The notes: generated by a model not told the origin, from the sequence alone. A stretch of DNA of 64,000 bases from Leptolyngbya sp. NIES-2104 (GCF_001485215.1 NZ_BBWW01000001.1:4712001-4776000), one strand, 5' to 3'. Positions 18,256 to 28,146 are shown, counted from the first letter of the stretch. Numbers and translations: made by a program.

Positions 18256-20178
18256 ATGACGACAAACTACGATGCCCAACAGATCCAAGTCCTTGAAGGT
18301 CTTGAAGCGGTGCGGAAACGCCCCGGTATGTATATCGGTAGTACCGGACCTCGCGGCTTGCATCACCTTGTATACGAAGTAGTCGATAACTCGGTTGATG
18401 AAGCACTGGCGGGCTACTGTAAAGCGATCGACATTTCGATCAATGCGGATGGCTCTGTCACGGTTACCGATGACGGGCGTGGTATTCCCACCGGAATCGT
18501 TGCCAAGACTGGAAAGTCCGGTCTCGAAACCGTGCTAACAATCTTACACGCTGGCGGGAAGTTCGGCGGCGGTGGCTACAAGGTTTCTGGCGGTCTTCAC
18601 GGGGTTGGTATTTCGGTTGTAAACGCGCTTTCAGAATGGGTCGAAGTCACCGTCTGGCGCGATAAGCAAGTTCATCTGATGCGATTCGAGCGCGGTGTTC
18701 CGATCGGTGAATTGCAGGTGAAGCCCTATCCTCATGCGAGAACGGGAACCTCAGTCACATTTTTGCCGGACAACACGATTTTTACAGAAACGACGCAGTT
18801 CGATTACACGACGCTTTCTGGACGCTTGAGAGAATTGGCGTACCTGAATGGCGGCGTGAGAATTACATTTAGCGATCGTCGTCCTGATTTAGAGCGCGAA
18901 GAAACCTATTTCTACGAAGGCGGCATCCGCGAATACATTTCCTACATGAATCGCGAGAAGCAACCGCTCCATGAAGAAGTGATCTTTGTGCAGGGTGAGC
19001 GCAGCAATATTCAAGTTGAAGTTGCGCTGCAATGGTGTTCTGATGCGTATAACGACAATATCATTGGATTTGCGAACAATATTCGTACCGTTGACGGTGG
19101 AACGCACTTAGAAGGATTGAAAGCGGTTCTGACGCGGACGCTCAATACGATCGCTCGTAAGCGCAACAAGATTAAAGAAAACGAATCGAACCTTGCAGGT
19201 GAGAACATTCGGGAAGGCTTAACGGCTGTGATCTCGGTGAAAGTGCCTGATCCAGAATTTGAAGGTCAAACCAAGACGAAGCTTGGAAACACTGAAGTTC
19301 GCGGAATCGTTGATTCGCTTGTGGGTGAAGTGCTGACTGAATATCTCGAATTTCGTCCGAATGTTTCGGATGCGATTATCGAGAAAGCAGTTCAAGCGTT
19401 CAAAGCAGCAGAAGCCGCTCGCCATGCGCGGGAAATGGTTCGCCGGAAGTCAGTGTTAGAATCTTCGACGCTGCCTGGAAAATTGGCGGATTGTGCTTCT
19501 CGTGATCCGAGCGAATCGGAAATCTACATCGTGGAAGGTGATTCTGCGGGTGGGTCGGCGAAGCAAGGACGCGATCGCAGATTCCAAGCAATTCTTCCTC
19601 TACGCGGTAAGATTCTCAACATCGAGAAAACCGATGACGCGAAGATCTACAAAAACACTGAAATTCAAGCACTGATCACAGCACTGGGATTAGGAATCAA
19701 AGGCGAAGAATTTGATGTGTCTCAATTGCGCTATCACCGTATCATCATCATGACTGACGCGGACGTGGACGGAGCACACATTAGAACTTTGTTGCTGACC
19801 TTCTTCTATCGCTATCAGCGGATGATGGTTGACCAAGGCTATGTGTATATTGCTTGTCCTCCGTTGTACAAAGTAGAGCGCGGACGCAATCACTACTATT
19901 GTTACAGTGAGCGCGATTTGCAAGAACGCTTATCGACTTTCCCGGACAATGCCAGCTATCACATTCAGCGCTTCAAAGGGTTGGGTGAAATGATGCCTCA
20001 GCAGCTTTGGGATACCACGATGAATCCTGAAACTCGGACGCTCAAGCGAGTGGAAATCGAAGATGCTGCGGAAGCCGATCGCGTCTTTACGGTATTGATG
20101 GGCGATCGCGTTGCACCTCGTCGGGAATTCATCGAAACCTATGGCTCGAAGCTGAACCTGACTGACCTCGACATCTAA
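18256..20178 (+). CDS. gyrB: DNA gyrase subunit B
   Basis: 640 residues. The GHKL ATPase domain shows [17 protein letters not shown] (about 35-51), DDGRGIPTG and [15 protein letters not shown]. The transducer domain follows. The TOPRIM region has [15 protein letters not shown] and [19 protein letters not shown] with the metal-binding Glu and Asp residues. The short C-terminal part lacks the long insert of enterobacterial GyrB, which is normal for cyanobacteria. No intein is present. The enzyme introduces negative supercoils with GyrA. A Uma2 gene starts 5 bases after the stop, likely co-transcribed. Confidence 0.97.
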   Translation: MTTNYDAQQIQVLEGLEAVRKRPGMYIGSTGPRGLHHLVYEVVDNSVDEALAGYCKAIDISINADGSVTVTDDGRGIPTGIVAKTGKSGLETVLTILHAGGKFGGGGYKVSGGLHGVGISVVNALSEWVEVTVWRDKQVHLMRFERGVPIGELQVKPYPHARTGTSVTFLPDNTIFTETTQFDYTTLSGRLRELAYLNGGVRITFSDRRPDLEREETYFYEGGIREYISYMNREKQPLHEEVIFVQGERSNIQVEVALQWCSDAYNDNIIGFANNIRTVDGGTHLEGLKAVLTRTLNTIARKRNKIKENESNLAGENIREGLTAVISVKVPDPEFEGQTKTKLGNTEVRGIVDSLVGEVLTEYLEFRPNVSDAIIEKAVQAFKAAEAARHAREMVRRKSVLESSTLPGKLADCASRDPSESEIYIVEGDSAGGSAKQGRDRRFQAILPLRGKILNIEKTDDAKIYKNTEIQALITALGLGIKGEEFDVSQLRYHRIIIMTDADVDGAHIRTLLLTFFYRYQRMMVDQGYVYIACPPLYKVERGRNHYYCYSERDLQERLSTFPDNASYHIQRFKGLGEMMPQQLWDTTMNPETRTLKRVEIEDAAEADRVFTVLMGDRVAPRREFIETYGSKLNLTDLDI

Positions 20179-20182
20179 GCCT

Positions 20183-20809
20183 ATGAGTGCAACTCTGATT
20201 CAAAGTCCCGATCGAGTCATCTTACGAAACATTAGCTGGCAGTCTTACCAGTCTCTTGTGCGTGACTTTGAGTCAGAGCCTTGTTTGCGTCTGACTTACG
20301 ATCGTGGAACTTTAGAAATTCGGATGCCACTTGATCCACACGAATCCTTTAAGAAATTGCTGGGACGATTGATCGAGGCAGCGACCGAAGAACTTGATCT
20401 AGAGATTCGCAGTCTGGGATCTCGGACGTGCGATCGCGAAGATTTATCCAAAGGATTAGAGCCGGATCAGTGCTATTACATTCAAAACGAAGCACAGGTT
20501 CGCGGTGTTGCTCAAATTAATTTAGGGCACTTTCCGCCGCCTGATTTAGCGGTTGAAGTGGACATTACTTCGAGTTCACTCAATCGCTTCTCGATTTATG
20601 CTGCTTTGAACGTGCCGGAAGTGTGGCGATTTGATGGGGAATCGTTGACGATTTACTCGTTGCAAGCAGGAGAATATCAGATTTGCGATCGCAGTCTTGC
20701 GTTACCGATTCTCACCGCAGCGGATGTGATGCGCTTTCTGGGACAGTATTCTAGTATTGGTGAGAATCGTTTGATTAAGCAGTTTCGGCAGTGGGTTCGT
20801 AATCACTGA
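20183..20809 (+). CDS. Uma2 family (DUF820) restriction-endonuclease-like protein
   Basis: 208 residues. The PD-(D/E)XK-like core is visible: LTYDRGTLEIRMPLDPHE (N-terminal part), then a GLEPDQCYYI segment, PPPDLAVEVDITSSS with the Asp and Glu of the active site, and VPEVWRFDGESLTIY. Cyanobacteria encode dozens of these proteins; they are predicted nucleases of unknown role. It follows gyrB by 5 bases and its end overlaps the converging rRNA methylase by 7 bases. A second family member is at 32700-33251. Confidence 0.85.
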   Translation: MSATLIQSPDRVILRNISWQSYQSLVRDFESEPCLRLTYDRGTLEIRMPLDPHESFKKLLGRLIEAATEELDLEIRSLGSRTCDREDLSKGLEPDQCYYIQNEAQVRGVAQINLGHFPPPDLAVEVDITSSSLNRFSIYAALNVPEVWRFDGESLTIYSLQAGEYQICDRSLALPILTAADVMRFLGQYSSIGENRLIKQFRQWVRNH

Positions 20810-21579
20810 CCGCGCTGCCTTCGGGCTTCATAAAGCATTAGAGCAGTCGCGATCGCAACATTCAAAGATTCAACGCCTTCCGCTAACGGAATTGTCGCTT
20901 GGACATCCGCGAGGTTTAATAATTCGGGTGAAAGTCCGGCTCCTTCGTTTCCCATCAGAATTAAACTCGGTTGAGAAAAGTCGATTTCCCAATAGGTTTT
21001 TGTTGCTGTGGGAACGGTGGCGATGATTTGCATTCCTTGGGATTTCGCGATCGCAATCTCGCTTTTCAAACTAGACCGAATGGACATCGGTAAACGAAAC
21101 CATTGACCCGCTGACGATCGTAAAACTTTCGGATTTTCGATATCCGCACAGTCTTCATTTAACCAAAGTCCTTCAACTCCAGCAGCAGCGGCAGTTCGGA
21201 TAATCGTGCCTAGATTGCCAGGATCTTGAATCGTTTCGAGGACTAAACCGAGTTGAGAAAATTCGACTGGGCGAGTGTGAAAATGCTTGATCGTGGCAAC
21301 AATTCCATCCGGTTCGACGGTGGTGGCGATCGCTTTTAGCACTTCTGGGCTAACGAGTTCCAATCGCTCGGATCGATCGGGCAATTGTTCAAACAAATTC
21401 TGATGCTGAGCTTGCCAAGATTCGGTGCAGCAGACCGTGAGAAAAGAGAGATCGATCGCTAAAGCTTCCTCAATTAAATGCGTTCCTTCGAGTAAGAAAA
21501 CTTGTTGCTCCCGTCGTTCTTTGGTGCGGTGAAGCTTTCGGAGTTGTTTAATTAACGGGTTTTGCAGACTGGTTAACAT
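20803..21579 (-). CDS. SpoU/TrmH-family 23S rRNA or tRNA 2'-O-methyltransferase
   Basis: 258 residues from ATG 21579 (MLTSLQNPLIKQLRKLH, the usual start for this family); a GTG at 21594 is less likely. The N-terminal substrate-binding domain (EGTHLIEEAL) is followed by the SPOUT knot motifs: DPGNLGTIIRTAAAAGVEG, ILMGNEGAGLSPEL and IPLAEGVESLNVAIATALMLYE. The enzyme methylates a ribose 2'-OH using S-adenosylmethionine. The exact nucleotide target is not determined by sequence alone. Divergent from the oligopeptide-binding protein gene. Confidence 0.9.
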   Translation of the reverse strand: MLTSLQNPLIKQLRKLHRTKERREQQVFLLEGTHLIEEALAIDLSFLTVCCTESWQAQHQNLFEQLPDRSERLELVSPEVLKAIATTVEPDGIVATIKHFHTRPVEFSQLGLVLETIQDPGNLGTIIRTAAAAGVEGLWLNEDCADIENPKVLRSSAGQWFRLPMSIRSSLKSEIAIAKSQGMQIIATVPTATKTYWEIDFSQPSLILMGNEGAGLSPELLNLADVQATIPLAEGVESLNVAIATALMLYEARRQRGQ

Positions 21580-21662
21580 CTTAGTTCTTGGCACTTAAAC
21601 GAATTGTAGAGCGTCGCTGGATTCCTGCTACACTCAAAAAACTTAATTTTGGCGCTCTTGTA

Positions 21663-23258
21663 ATGCTGAGAAAAATTTGGCGATCGCTGATCCTCTCTGT
21701 TCTCTGCTTGTCCGTTCTGATCGGTTGCACTCCATCTGAAACGGCAACCACCGAAACCGGACGAATTACGATCGGTACCACTGCCACGGTTAGCACACTC
21801 GATCCAGCCGATGCTTACAACACGTTTGCAGGCAACTTATTGTATAACTTAGGCGATCGACTTTATCGCTACAAACCGGGTACAGGTGAGTTAGAGCCAC
21901 AATTAGCAACAGCATTACCTAAAGTGAATGCGGATCGGTTGACTTATACGATTCCATTGCGAAAGGGAGTTGTATTTCATGATGGTGAACCGTTTAATGC
22001 AAAAGCGATGGAGTTTTCGTTGAAGCGGTTTATTGAAAATGGTGGAGGACCTTCGTTTTTATTAGCAGATGTGATTGATTCAGTTTCTGCTGTCGGAGAC
22101 GATCAATTAGTCATTAAGTTACAAAAACCGTTTGCTGGATTCCCTTCACTACTTGCATTTTCGGGCGCATGTGCAGTTTCTCCCAAAGCTTACAAAATTG
22201 GAGAGAAAGCTTTCGAGTCGAAAACGTTTGTTGGGACTGGACCTTACAAATTGGTGAAGTTTGGCAATGATTCGATCGTGTTCGATGCCAATGATCAGTA
22301 TTGGGGTGGTAAACCTGCGAATCGGGGCGTGAATGTTCAGTTTTTCTCAAGTGCTGCAAATTTATTTAATGCGTTTCGGACAGGTGCGATCGATGTTGCA
22401 GGTCAAGGTCTTGCGATCGAACAAGTTCGTAATCTCAGAGAGAACGCAAGTGAGAATACTTGGAAGATGCTTGAGCGATCAGGAAGTGGAATCGATTATT
22501 TAAGCTTGAATGTGAAATCTCCGCCGCTCGATCGCCTTGAAGTGCGACAAGCGATCGCGGCAATGGTCGATCGTCCCATTCTCGAAAGTCGGATTTTTCG
22601 GGGGCAGGTTGAGCCTTTATACAGCTTGCTTCCAAATAGTTTGCGTGAACAGAAACCTGTGTTTAAGGAATTGGGCGATCGCAATATCGATAAAGCTCGA
22701 AAGCTATTAACCAAAGCGGGCTATTCTGAATCGAAGCCGCTGCAAGTTGAACTGTGGTATCGATCGAACGTTTCGAGTGATGGACTGGCAGCGACGACTT
22801 TAAGAGCGATCGTGCAAAAGTATCTTGGTAATTTGATGCAAGTTCAACTTAATAGCGTTGAATCGGTGACAGCAAACGCGAATGTAGAGAGTGGTGCATA
22901 TCCGATCTTTTTGTGGGATTGGTCGCCGGATTTTCTCGATGCAGATAACTATATTCAGCCGTTTATGGAATGTGCTAAAGGGTCAGCACAGAAAGGCTGT
23001 GAGAAAGGATCAACCGTGGTGCAAGGGTCGTTTTATTACAACGATCGAGTGAATGAATTAATCGATCGAAGTCGCAAAGAACAGAATCCGGAAGCTCGGA
23101 AGCGGCTATTTGAAGAGCTACAAACGATTTTGGTGAATGAGGTGCCATTCATTCCGCTGTGGCAAAACAAAGATGTTTTATTTGTGCAGAAGAACATTCA
23201 AAATGCGACTTTGGAAGTGACGCAGAAGGTTCCATTTGCAACGATGAAGAAGGTTTAA
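21663..23258 (+). CDS. ABC transporter oligopeptide/dipeptide-binding lipoprotein (SBP_bac_5)
   Basis: 531 residues from ATG 21663. A lipoprotein signal peptide ends in the lipobox LIGC (Cys near residue 22). The mature protein starts ITIGTTATVSTLDPADAYNT, the classical opening of family 5 solute-binding proteins, and contains RKGVVFHDGEPFNAKAMEFS and DNYIQPFMECAKGS. It would sit in the periplasm and deliver peptides or similar solutes to a permease encoded elsewhere; no permease or ATPase gene is adjacent. The C-terminus (EVPFIPLWQNKDVLFV) is complete. Confidence 0.9.
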   Translation: MLRKIWRSLILSVLCLSVLIGCTPSETATTETGRITIGTTATVSTLDPADAYNTFAGNLLYNLGDRLYRYKPGTGELEPQLATALPKVNADRLTYTIPLRKGVVFHDGEPFNAKAMEFSLKRFIENGGGPSFLLADVIDSVSAVGDDQLVIKLQKPFAGFPSLLAFSGACAVSPKAYKIGEKAFESKTFVGTGPYKLVKFGNDSIVFDANDQYWGGKPANRGVNVQFFSSAANLFNAFRTGAIDVAGQGLAIEQVRNLRENASENTWKMLERSGSGIDYLSLNVKSPPLDRLEVRQAIAAMVDRPILESRIFRGQVEPLYSLLPNSLREQKPVFKELGDRNIDKARKLLTKAGYSESKPLQVELWYRSNVSSDGLAATTLRAIVQKYLGNLMQVQLNSVESVTANANVESGAYPIFLWDWSPDFLDADNYIQPFMECAKGSAQKGCEKGSTVVQGSFYYNDRVNELIDRSRKEQNPEARKRLFEELQTILVNEVPFIPLWQNKDVLFVQKNIQNATLEVTQKVPFATMKKV

Positions 23259-23288
23259 AGATGTTTGAGCAATCTTCGTTCGTTGCTA

Positions 23289-23420
23289 CATCCCGCCCTG
23301 AAATGAATTTCGGGCTAATCGACGAAAGTCCATTAGAAATGGACTAAGAATCTGAAACTCTCTTAGTCTACTTCAGTAGACTTTCCACTATTAGCCCGAA
23401 ATTCATTTCAGGGCGGGATG
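23289..23420. repeat. 132-bp cruciform-forming repeat, copy 1
   Basis: Perfect 31-bp terminal inverted repeats (23289-23319 and 23390-23420, outer part ATCCCGCCCTGAAATGAATT) enclose two smaller hairpins: AGTCCATT/AATGGACT (about 23327-23345) and AGTCTACT/AGTAGACT (about 23365-23382). The whole would fold as a four-way structure in DNA or RNA. A second copy is at 27159-27290 in the same orientation. It lies between the ends of two converging genes and could also act as a bidirectional terminator. Confidence 0.85.
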
Positions 23421-23503
23421 CAAACGAGAGCGAAGGGACTGTTTATATCTTTGAGGCAGCCTCGTAGTGACATTACTAGATTGAGTGTCCGCCTCAATCA
23501 AAG

Positions 23504-26500
23504 CTAATTTCGATCGCTCATTTGATGCAATTCACCCATTGCCGCTACGATCGTTTCCGCTTCTCCACTAATCCGCCATAAAGTGCGACTCGCTTCCTTA
23601 CTCACTAGCTCATATTCACCCCGAAACGCCTCGATTAGTGCTGGAATCGCTGATTTTGCTTCATGACCAATACAGCCAAGTGCATAAGCCGCCACCCATC
23701 GAACTTGCCAATCTTCATCCTTCAGTGCAGCGATCAGTGCTGGAATCGCAGGTTTTGCGGCTGAATTAAAACTTGCTAACACCCAAGCTGCACTGCTACG
23801 AACATAAGGCGCTTTTGCATCTAAAGCGCTCACTAAAGCAGGAATCGAACTCACACCCAATTTTCCAAGGGTTGCGATCGCTTCACTGCTGACTCGTCGA
23901 TCGTCATCCCGCAACCGTTCGACCAGTGCTGGAATTGCCGTCCGCGCTTCAGGACCGATATGCCCGATCGCTCTTGCGACTTCCCGCCGAATGCACCAAT
24001 CGCGATCTTGAAATTCCCGCACTAAAGCAGGCAACACATCTTTAGAAGCAGACCCTAGTTCGCCCAGTTCTCGAATCGCTTCTACGCGAGCGATCGTATC
24101 TCCAGCGGAAAGCATCGGAGTGAGTCGTCTCAGGCGTTGATCAACCTGCGATTTGCGTAAGACTTCTGCACTCAGTCCAACTCGCTGCCCTAATTGTTCC
24201 ATTACAAAGTCGGGCACATCTATCTCAGTACTACGAGTCAGACAACAATCACGCATGGCTAAGAGAAAGCCTTGAATCGTGTCAGGTGAACCGGGCATCG
24301 CGTCTGCTTGCATTAACCACTGACTCCACAATGCTCGATCGCTTTGATATTGTTCAACTAAATGCAGCGCTGCCAAACATTCTGCAAGTGGATCGAGCGC
24401 GAAACAGATTTGATCTTGAGCCGGACCGATCGCTTGAACAATCCGCAATCGCTTTTCTAAATGTTTTAGTCTAGCTTTAACGGTTTCCTCATCAGCTTCA
24501 GTTTGAGATTGTAGTGCATTTAGAATCGCTTCTCGTTTTGTAGGAGCGGGACGGTAATAGTGTTTCAGACATTCCCAAGCAATAATCTTGGTATCTTCGT
24601 GAACGGTTAAATTGTCTGGTTCATCTTCTGCGGTGTCGCGATTTAACTCATTGAGATAGCTCAACATTAAGTCTGGAATGTTATCCGGCAAAATGCCTTC
24701 ACTACCTTCTTTCTTCGCGATCATCTGCTCAGCGTAGAGCTTTGCTAAGAGAACGGTGATGTTTCGCTGTCCGACCATTCTCGATAGCTGTCCGCAGGCA
24801 TCAAAATATTCTGGATCGGTGAACAGTTCTCGCTTGTGTCGTTGATTGAGATAAGCTTCGAGAAATGACGATAAGCGATTCCCTTCAATTCGGAGCGGTT
24901 TTACAGTCGTTTTGGGAACTTCGTCTAGCGTTTCTTCCACTCGCGAAGTCACGATCAGCGCATTAGCGGGAAAATCTGGGTGTCCGGGACGAATTTCTTG
25001 ACGCGTTTCTTCGCTTAGTTCAGATAAGCGATCGACAATTACTAAAATCCGTCGCTGCCTCAAAAGCTTTTCGAGAAACTCATCGGTAATCGGCTCTGCC
25101 GCATCGATTAGAGCTTGCAACTGTCCGCGAATGGCTTCCCGAAATGGACTCTTTTCTCCTGGCAGCTTGAAGTCTAATTCTTGCTCGATCAACACAGGTA
25201 ACATGCGATGACGACTTAACCGCTCGAATTTGCTATCAGACATTGCCCATTTTGCTAACTGACAGGCGAGACTCGTTTTACCGATACCGCCTTCGCCCCA
25301 GATTAGTAAGCATTGCCGCCCATCCCAGAATGTCATGTGCAAATCATAGCTACAGAGTTCTGCGATCGCAGTTCCATCCATCACCACCGGAATCGGAATG
25401 TAGACTTTACGATCGCTGACCGTATTCTTATGCGCGAATGCTTCTCGTGCAACTTCAATTTGCTTTTTCACCCAAGAATCTAACACGCGAGGATGATAGT
25501 GAAGCCAACCAATAAACAACACAAAGCGCAACGGAATTTTGATACTTCCTCCTAAAGGGCTGGGAATTTCAAAATCTGTATAAGGTTGCAGTGCGTTATT
25601 GAGTTTGAGTAACCAGAGCGGACGAATAAGCAATACTATCAACCATAGAGATGGCATCGATAATATATACAGACCGATTAATGCGATCGCAGGATTCGCC
25701 TGTGACCACTCTAGAACCCGCTCAAACAGACGGGAATCCTTTTCGTTTCTCAACGATTTGACCGCTCGACGAACCATATCCGTCACATCTTCGTTAAATC
25801 GAGCGCTTGGATCTTCTAACGTCGTTAAAGCCATTTCCAAAGCTCCGAAAGCGGTCACTAAATCGGTCGCTGATAACTTTGCCGCTTTATCCTGCAACAC
25901 GCCTGCCAGTCGAGAAATTGATGCTGCCGCGTTCGTTCGTACACCCGCGTTTTCATCTTTTAGTCCATTGACTAAATCGGGTAACGCCGATCGCGCTTCG
26001 AGTCCAATTCGACCGAGTGCAATCGTCGCCTGCGATCGCACATCTTTATCTGGATCTTTTAACGCTTGAGTGAGTTCGGGCACCGCTAATTTTGCATCGG
26101 CTCCGATGCGACCGAGTGCGACTGCCGCCCAAGACCGAGTATTGCGATCGGGATGCTGCAATGCCTGTCTGAGTTGCGGAACGGCTGCGATCGCTTCTTT
26201 CTCAAAGCTTCCGAGTGTGGATGCCGTTTTCACCCGAATTTCTAAATCTGGATCGCTGAGCAATTTTGCTAAGAGCGGAACGGCTGATTTGGCTTCTACT
26301 CCTAACTTTCCAAGCGTCACGATCGCGGCGAGTCGCACGTCTCGTTCTGGTGCATTTAACGCATCGGTCAACGGTGACACCGCTAGTTTTGCCTCGGTTC
26401 CGATTGCCCCGATCGCATTAATCGCTTTCACTTGCACAGTTCGATTCGGATCAGTCAATCGATTGATTAGCTCTGGAACTACATCTTTTGCCGCACTGCC

Positions 26501-26959
26501 AAAATTCCCCAAAGCTTGAACGGCTCCGATTCGGATATCGGCATCTTTATCACGCAGCACGCTTACCAACGGCGGAATGGCTTCTTTTCCAGGCTCTTCG
26601 ATTTTTGATAACGCCGCCAGAGTCGCTAAGCGAACTTCCTTAGAAGGACTCTCGATCGCTTCCATCAACACCGGAGTTGCAGTCCGGGCGTTTAGTTCAC
26701 CCAGTGCCCAGATTGCAAATACTCTCGATCGCTGTGGTTCTTTTGAATTCTTCGCAAGACTGACTAAATTATCGATCGCAGGTTTGCCGAGCTTTCTAAG
26801 AGCCGCGATCGCCGATTGAGACTGTTCTGTCGCTGCTAATTTGCGAATTTCTGCGGGGCTGGTTTGGGCAGAAACTGCGATCGGACTGAAAGCAACGGTC
26901 AAACAAAGTAACGTAACCTGGCTGGCAAATGAGAACAGTTGACGGGTGCGCGATGCCAT
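23504..26959 (-). CDS. HEAT-repeat / transmembrane / NACHT-like NTPase / HEAT-repeat protein
   Basis: 1151 residues from ATG 26959 (a TTG at 26974 is also in frame). Order of parts: signal peptide (1-31, ending AVSAQT), about nine HEAT/PBS-lyase-like repeats (35-350; units such as AVPLLAKLLSDPDLEIRVKT), a hydrophobic segment (about 423-447), a second short one (about 475-487), a STAND-type NTPase with Walker A GEGGIGKTS (555-563), Walker B RILVIVDRL (637-645) and sensor-like ALIVTSR (667-673), a helical region, and four or five further HEAT repeats (about 955-1130). The predicted topology puts the first HEAT array outside the cytoplasm and the NTPase inside. STAND NTPases work as ligand-triggered switches. 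Ligand and output are unknown. Confidence 0.85.
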   Translation of the reverse strand: MASRTRQLFSFASQVTLLCLTVAFSPIAVSAQTSPAEIRKLAATEQSQSAIAALRKLGKPAIDNLVSLAKNSKEPQRSRVFAIWALGELNARTATPVLMEAIESPSKEVRLATLAALSKIEEPGKEAIPPLVSVLRDKDADIRIGAVQALGNFGSAAKDVVPELINRLTDPNRTVQVKAINAIGAIGTEAKLAVSPLTDALNAPERDVRLAAIVTLGKLGVEAKSAVPLLAKLLSDPDLEIRVKTASTLGSFEKEAIAAVPQLRQALQHPDRNTRSWAAVALGRIGADAKLAVPELTQALKDPDKDVRSQATIALGRIGLEARSALPDLVNGLKDENAGVRTNAAASISRLAGVLQDKAAKLSATDLVTAFGALEMALTTLEDPSARFNEDVTDMVRRAVKSLRNEKDSRLFERVLEWSQANPAIALIGLYILSMPSLWLIVLLIRPLWLLKLNNALQPYTDFEIPSPLGGSIKIPLRFVLFIGWLHYHPRVLDSWVKKQIEVAREAFAHKNTVSDRKVYIPIPVVMDGTAIAELCSYDLHMTFWDGRQCLLIWGEGGIGKTSLACQLAKWAMSDSKFERLSRHRMLPVLIEQELDFKLPGEKSPFREAIRGQLQALIDAAEPITDEFLEKLLRQRRILVIVDRLSELSEETRQEIRPGHPDFPANALIVTSRVEETLDEVPKTTVKPLRIEGNRLSSFLEAYLNQRHKRELFTDPEYFDACGQLSRMVGQRNITVLLAKLYAEQMIAKKEGSEGILPDNIPDLMLSYLNELNRDTAEDEPDNLTVHEDTKIIAWECLKHYYRPAPTKREAILNALQSQTEADEETVKARLKHLEKRLRIVQAIGPAQDQICFALDPLAECLAALHLVEQYQSDRALWSQWLMQADAMPGSPDTIQGFLLAMRDCCLTRSTEIDVPDFVMEQLGQRVGLSAEVLRKSQVDQRLRRLTPMLSAGDTIARVEAIRELGELGSASKDVLPALVREFQDRDWCIRREVARAIGHIGPEARTAIPALVERLRDDDRRVSSEAIATLGKLGVSSIPALVSALDAKAPYVRSSAAWVLASFNSAAKPAIPALIAALKDEDWQVRWVAAYALGCIGHEAKSAIPALIEAFRGEYELVSKEASRTLWRISGEAETIVAAMGELHQMSDRN

Positions 26960-27125
26960 AGAAAAAGCCTGCAAACGAACTTAATCGATTGCAGGGCTGC
27001 AATTCGGATTTGGATGCGAGTGAACTTTACAGAAAAGCTCTCCGTAAAATTCCAGTTCTTCAAACACGATGCAACCCTGACTCCGTAATAGTTCCCAGAG
27101 CGATCGACCAAATAACGTTCTCTAG

Positions 27126-27321
27126 GGCGTGTTTTAAGAGGGGTTCACTTCGTTATCCTCCCGCCCTGAAATAGAATTTCGGGCTAATCGACGAAAGTCC
27201 ATTTCAATGGACTAAGAGCATTGAAATGGGTTCGGAGTCTACTTTTAGTAGACTTTCGCTCATTAGCCCGAAATTCATTTCAGGGCGAGACAGAATCGGA
27301 GCGAAAAAGTTTTAAAGCGCC
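27126..27321. mobile_element. Possible MITE around repeat copy 2
   Basis: Imperfect terminal inverted repeats GGGCGTGTTTTAA (27125-27137) and TTTTAAAGCGCCC (27310-27322) enclose repeat copy 2, and each is flanked by CTA, which would fit a 3-bp target duplication of the kind made by IS5-family transposases. Copy 1 lacks these ends. The call is an inference from short matches. Confidence 0.35.
27159..27290. repeat. 132-bp cruciform-forming repeat, copy 2
   Basis: Same design as copy 1: outer arms 27159-27188 and 27261-27290 (one inserted base and one mismatch), inner hairpins AGTCCATT/AATGGACT and AGTCTACTTTTAGTAGACT. Flanking bases TTCG on the left and GAGCGAA on the right are shared with copy 1 and lengthen the stem. 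It lies 200 bases upstream of the HEAT-NTPase gene. Confidence 0.85.
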
Positions 27322-27576
27322 CCTAACCTGACGCTTCGCGCTCTTCGATCGAATTTCACTTTCGTTAAGTATTTATTCTTAATGCTGAGCCTTTCTGGGG
27401 TTCAGTGATTTCACTCAATCGTTTGCATAGATTAATTCAGAGTTTAAACTTTCTTTAATTTGTATTCACCTTTTCTAATCATTTCCCTATACTGATTTGC
27501 ATGAGAGCGGCAACTGAACCGCCAGCGAACAAGTTTTCGTACTACCAAATAAACCTTATTTACTAGGAGTAAAGTG

Positions 27577-27951
27577 ATGACCTTGGCAAACAGTCAAAGC
27601 CTGGAAAATTCTGCTATCTTGTTTAACCTCAAAAGCTTCTCTGTTTGGGTTTTTACGCTGACTGTCTGCATGATTGTGGTCGGATTTCCAATGTTTATTT
27701 TGGTGGTTTCGCTTAGTGCTTTAGCAGCATTTGTTCTCGATGCGATTCTGCCGTTTAGTTCGATTCTGTTTGTCTCCGCTCTGGTCATTGGGGTTCATGC
27801 GTTCGGCATTATGTTTGCCTCGGCTTGGCTAACCTCCAAAGGCATTCATCCTCAAGAAGTTGAAATGTTCCGCTGGTTAAACGGTAAGGAAAATCCTTTA
27901 CATACTTCTGTGTATGCGTCCTGCCCGCTGACCTGCGAAATCGCTGAATAA
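27577..27951 (+). CDS. Small membrane protein, unknown
   Basis: 124 residues from ATG 27577, with AGGAG seven bases upstream. Two or three hydrophobic helices are clear (VWVFTLTVCMIVVGFPMFIL, and FVSALVIGVHAFGIMFASA). The C-terminal 35 residues are polar with two Cys near the end. I do not recognise a family. A terminator directly follows, so it is probably transcribed alone. Confidence 0.65.
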   Translation: MTLANSQSLENSAILFNLKSFSVWVFTLTVCMIVVGFPMFILVVSLSALAAFVLDAILPFSSILFVSALVIGVHAFGIMFASAWLTSKGIHPQEVEMFRWLNGKENPLHTSVYASCPLTCEIAE

Positions 27952-27984
27952 GCGAACTGTCATTCGGTGAACTGGTCTGACTCC

Positions 27985-28007
27985 CCCGGCTTCGGTCGGG
28001 CTTTTTT
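27985..28007 (+). terminator. Terminator of small membrane protein gene
   Basis: CCCGGC paired with GTCGGG around a TTCG loop, then CTTTTTT. Confidence 0.85.
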
Positions 28008-28146
28008 ATGAGAAACAACTTTACATTTCTTAATTCTATTTCGATGCCGAATCCCGAATGATGGGGGTGGCACGATCGAGCAATGCTCCGGATTTTTACG
28101 GGCAAAATAGAAAAATTGATCGTTCCTTGTTGTTGGGTGAGTTCTG

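Larger units (their letters stand above)
26960..27576. other. Intergenic region containing repeat copy 2
   Basis: 617 bases. The first 150 hold the upstream region of the HEAT-NTPase gene, then the repeat at 27159-27290 inside a possible MITE (27126-27321), then an AT-rich promoter region for the following small membrane protein. No other gene is supported. Confidence 0.5.

Noticed and set aside
25599-26819. Long open frames on the plus strand opposite the HEAT-NTPase gene
   Set aside because: They are shadows caused by the repetitive Ala/Leu-rich HEAT coding sequence.
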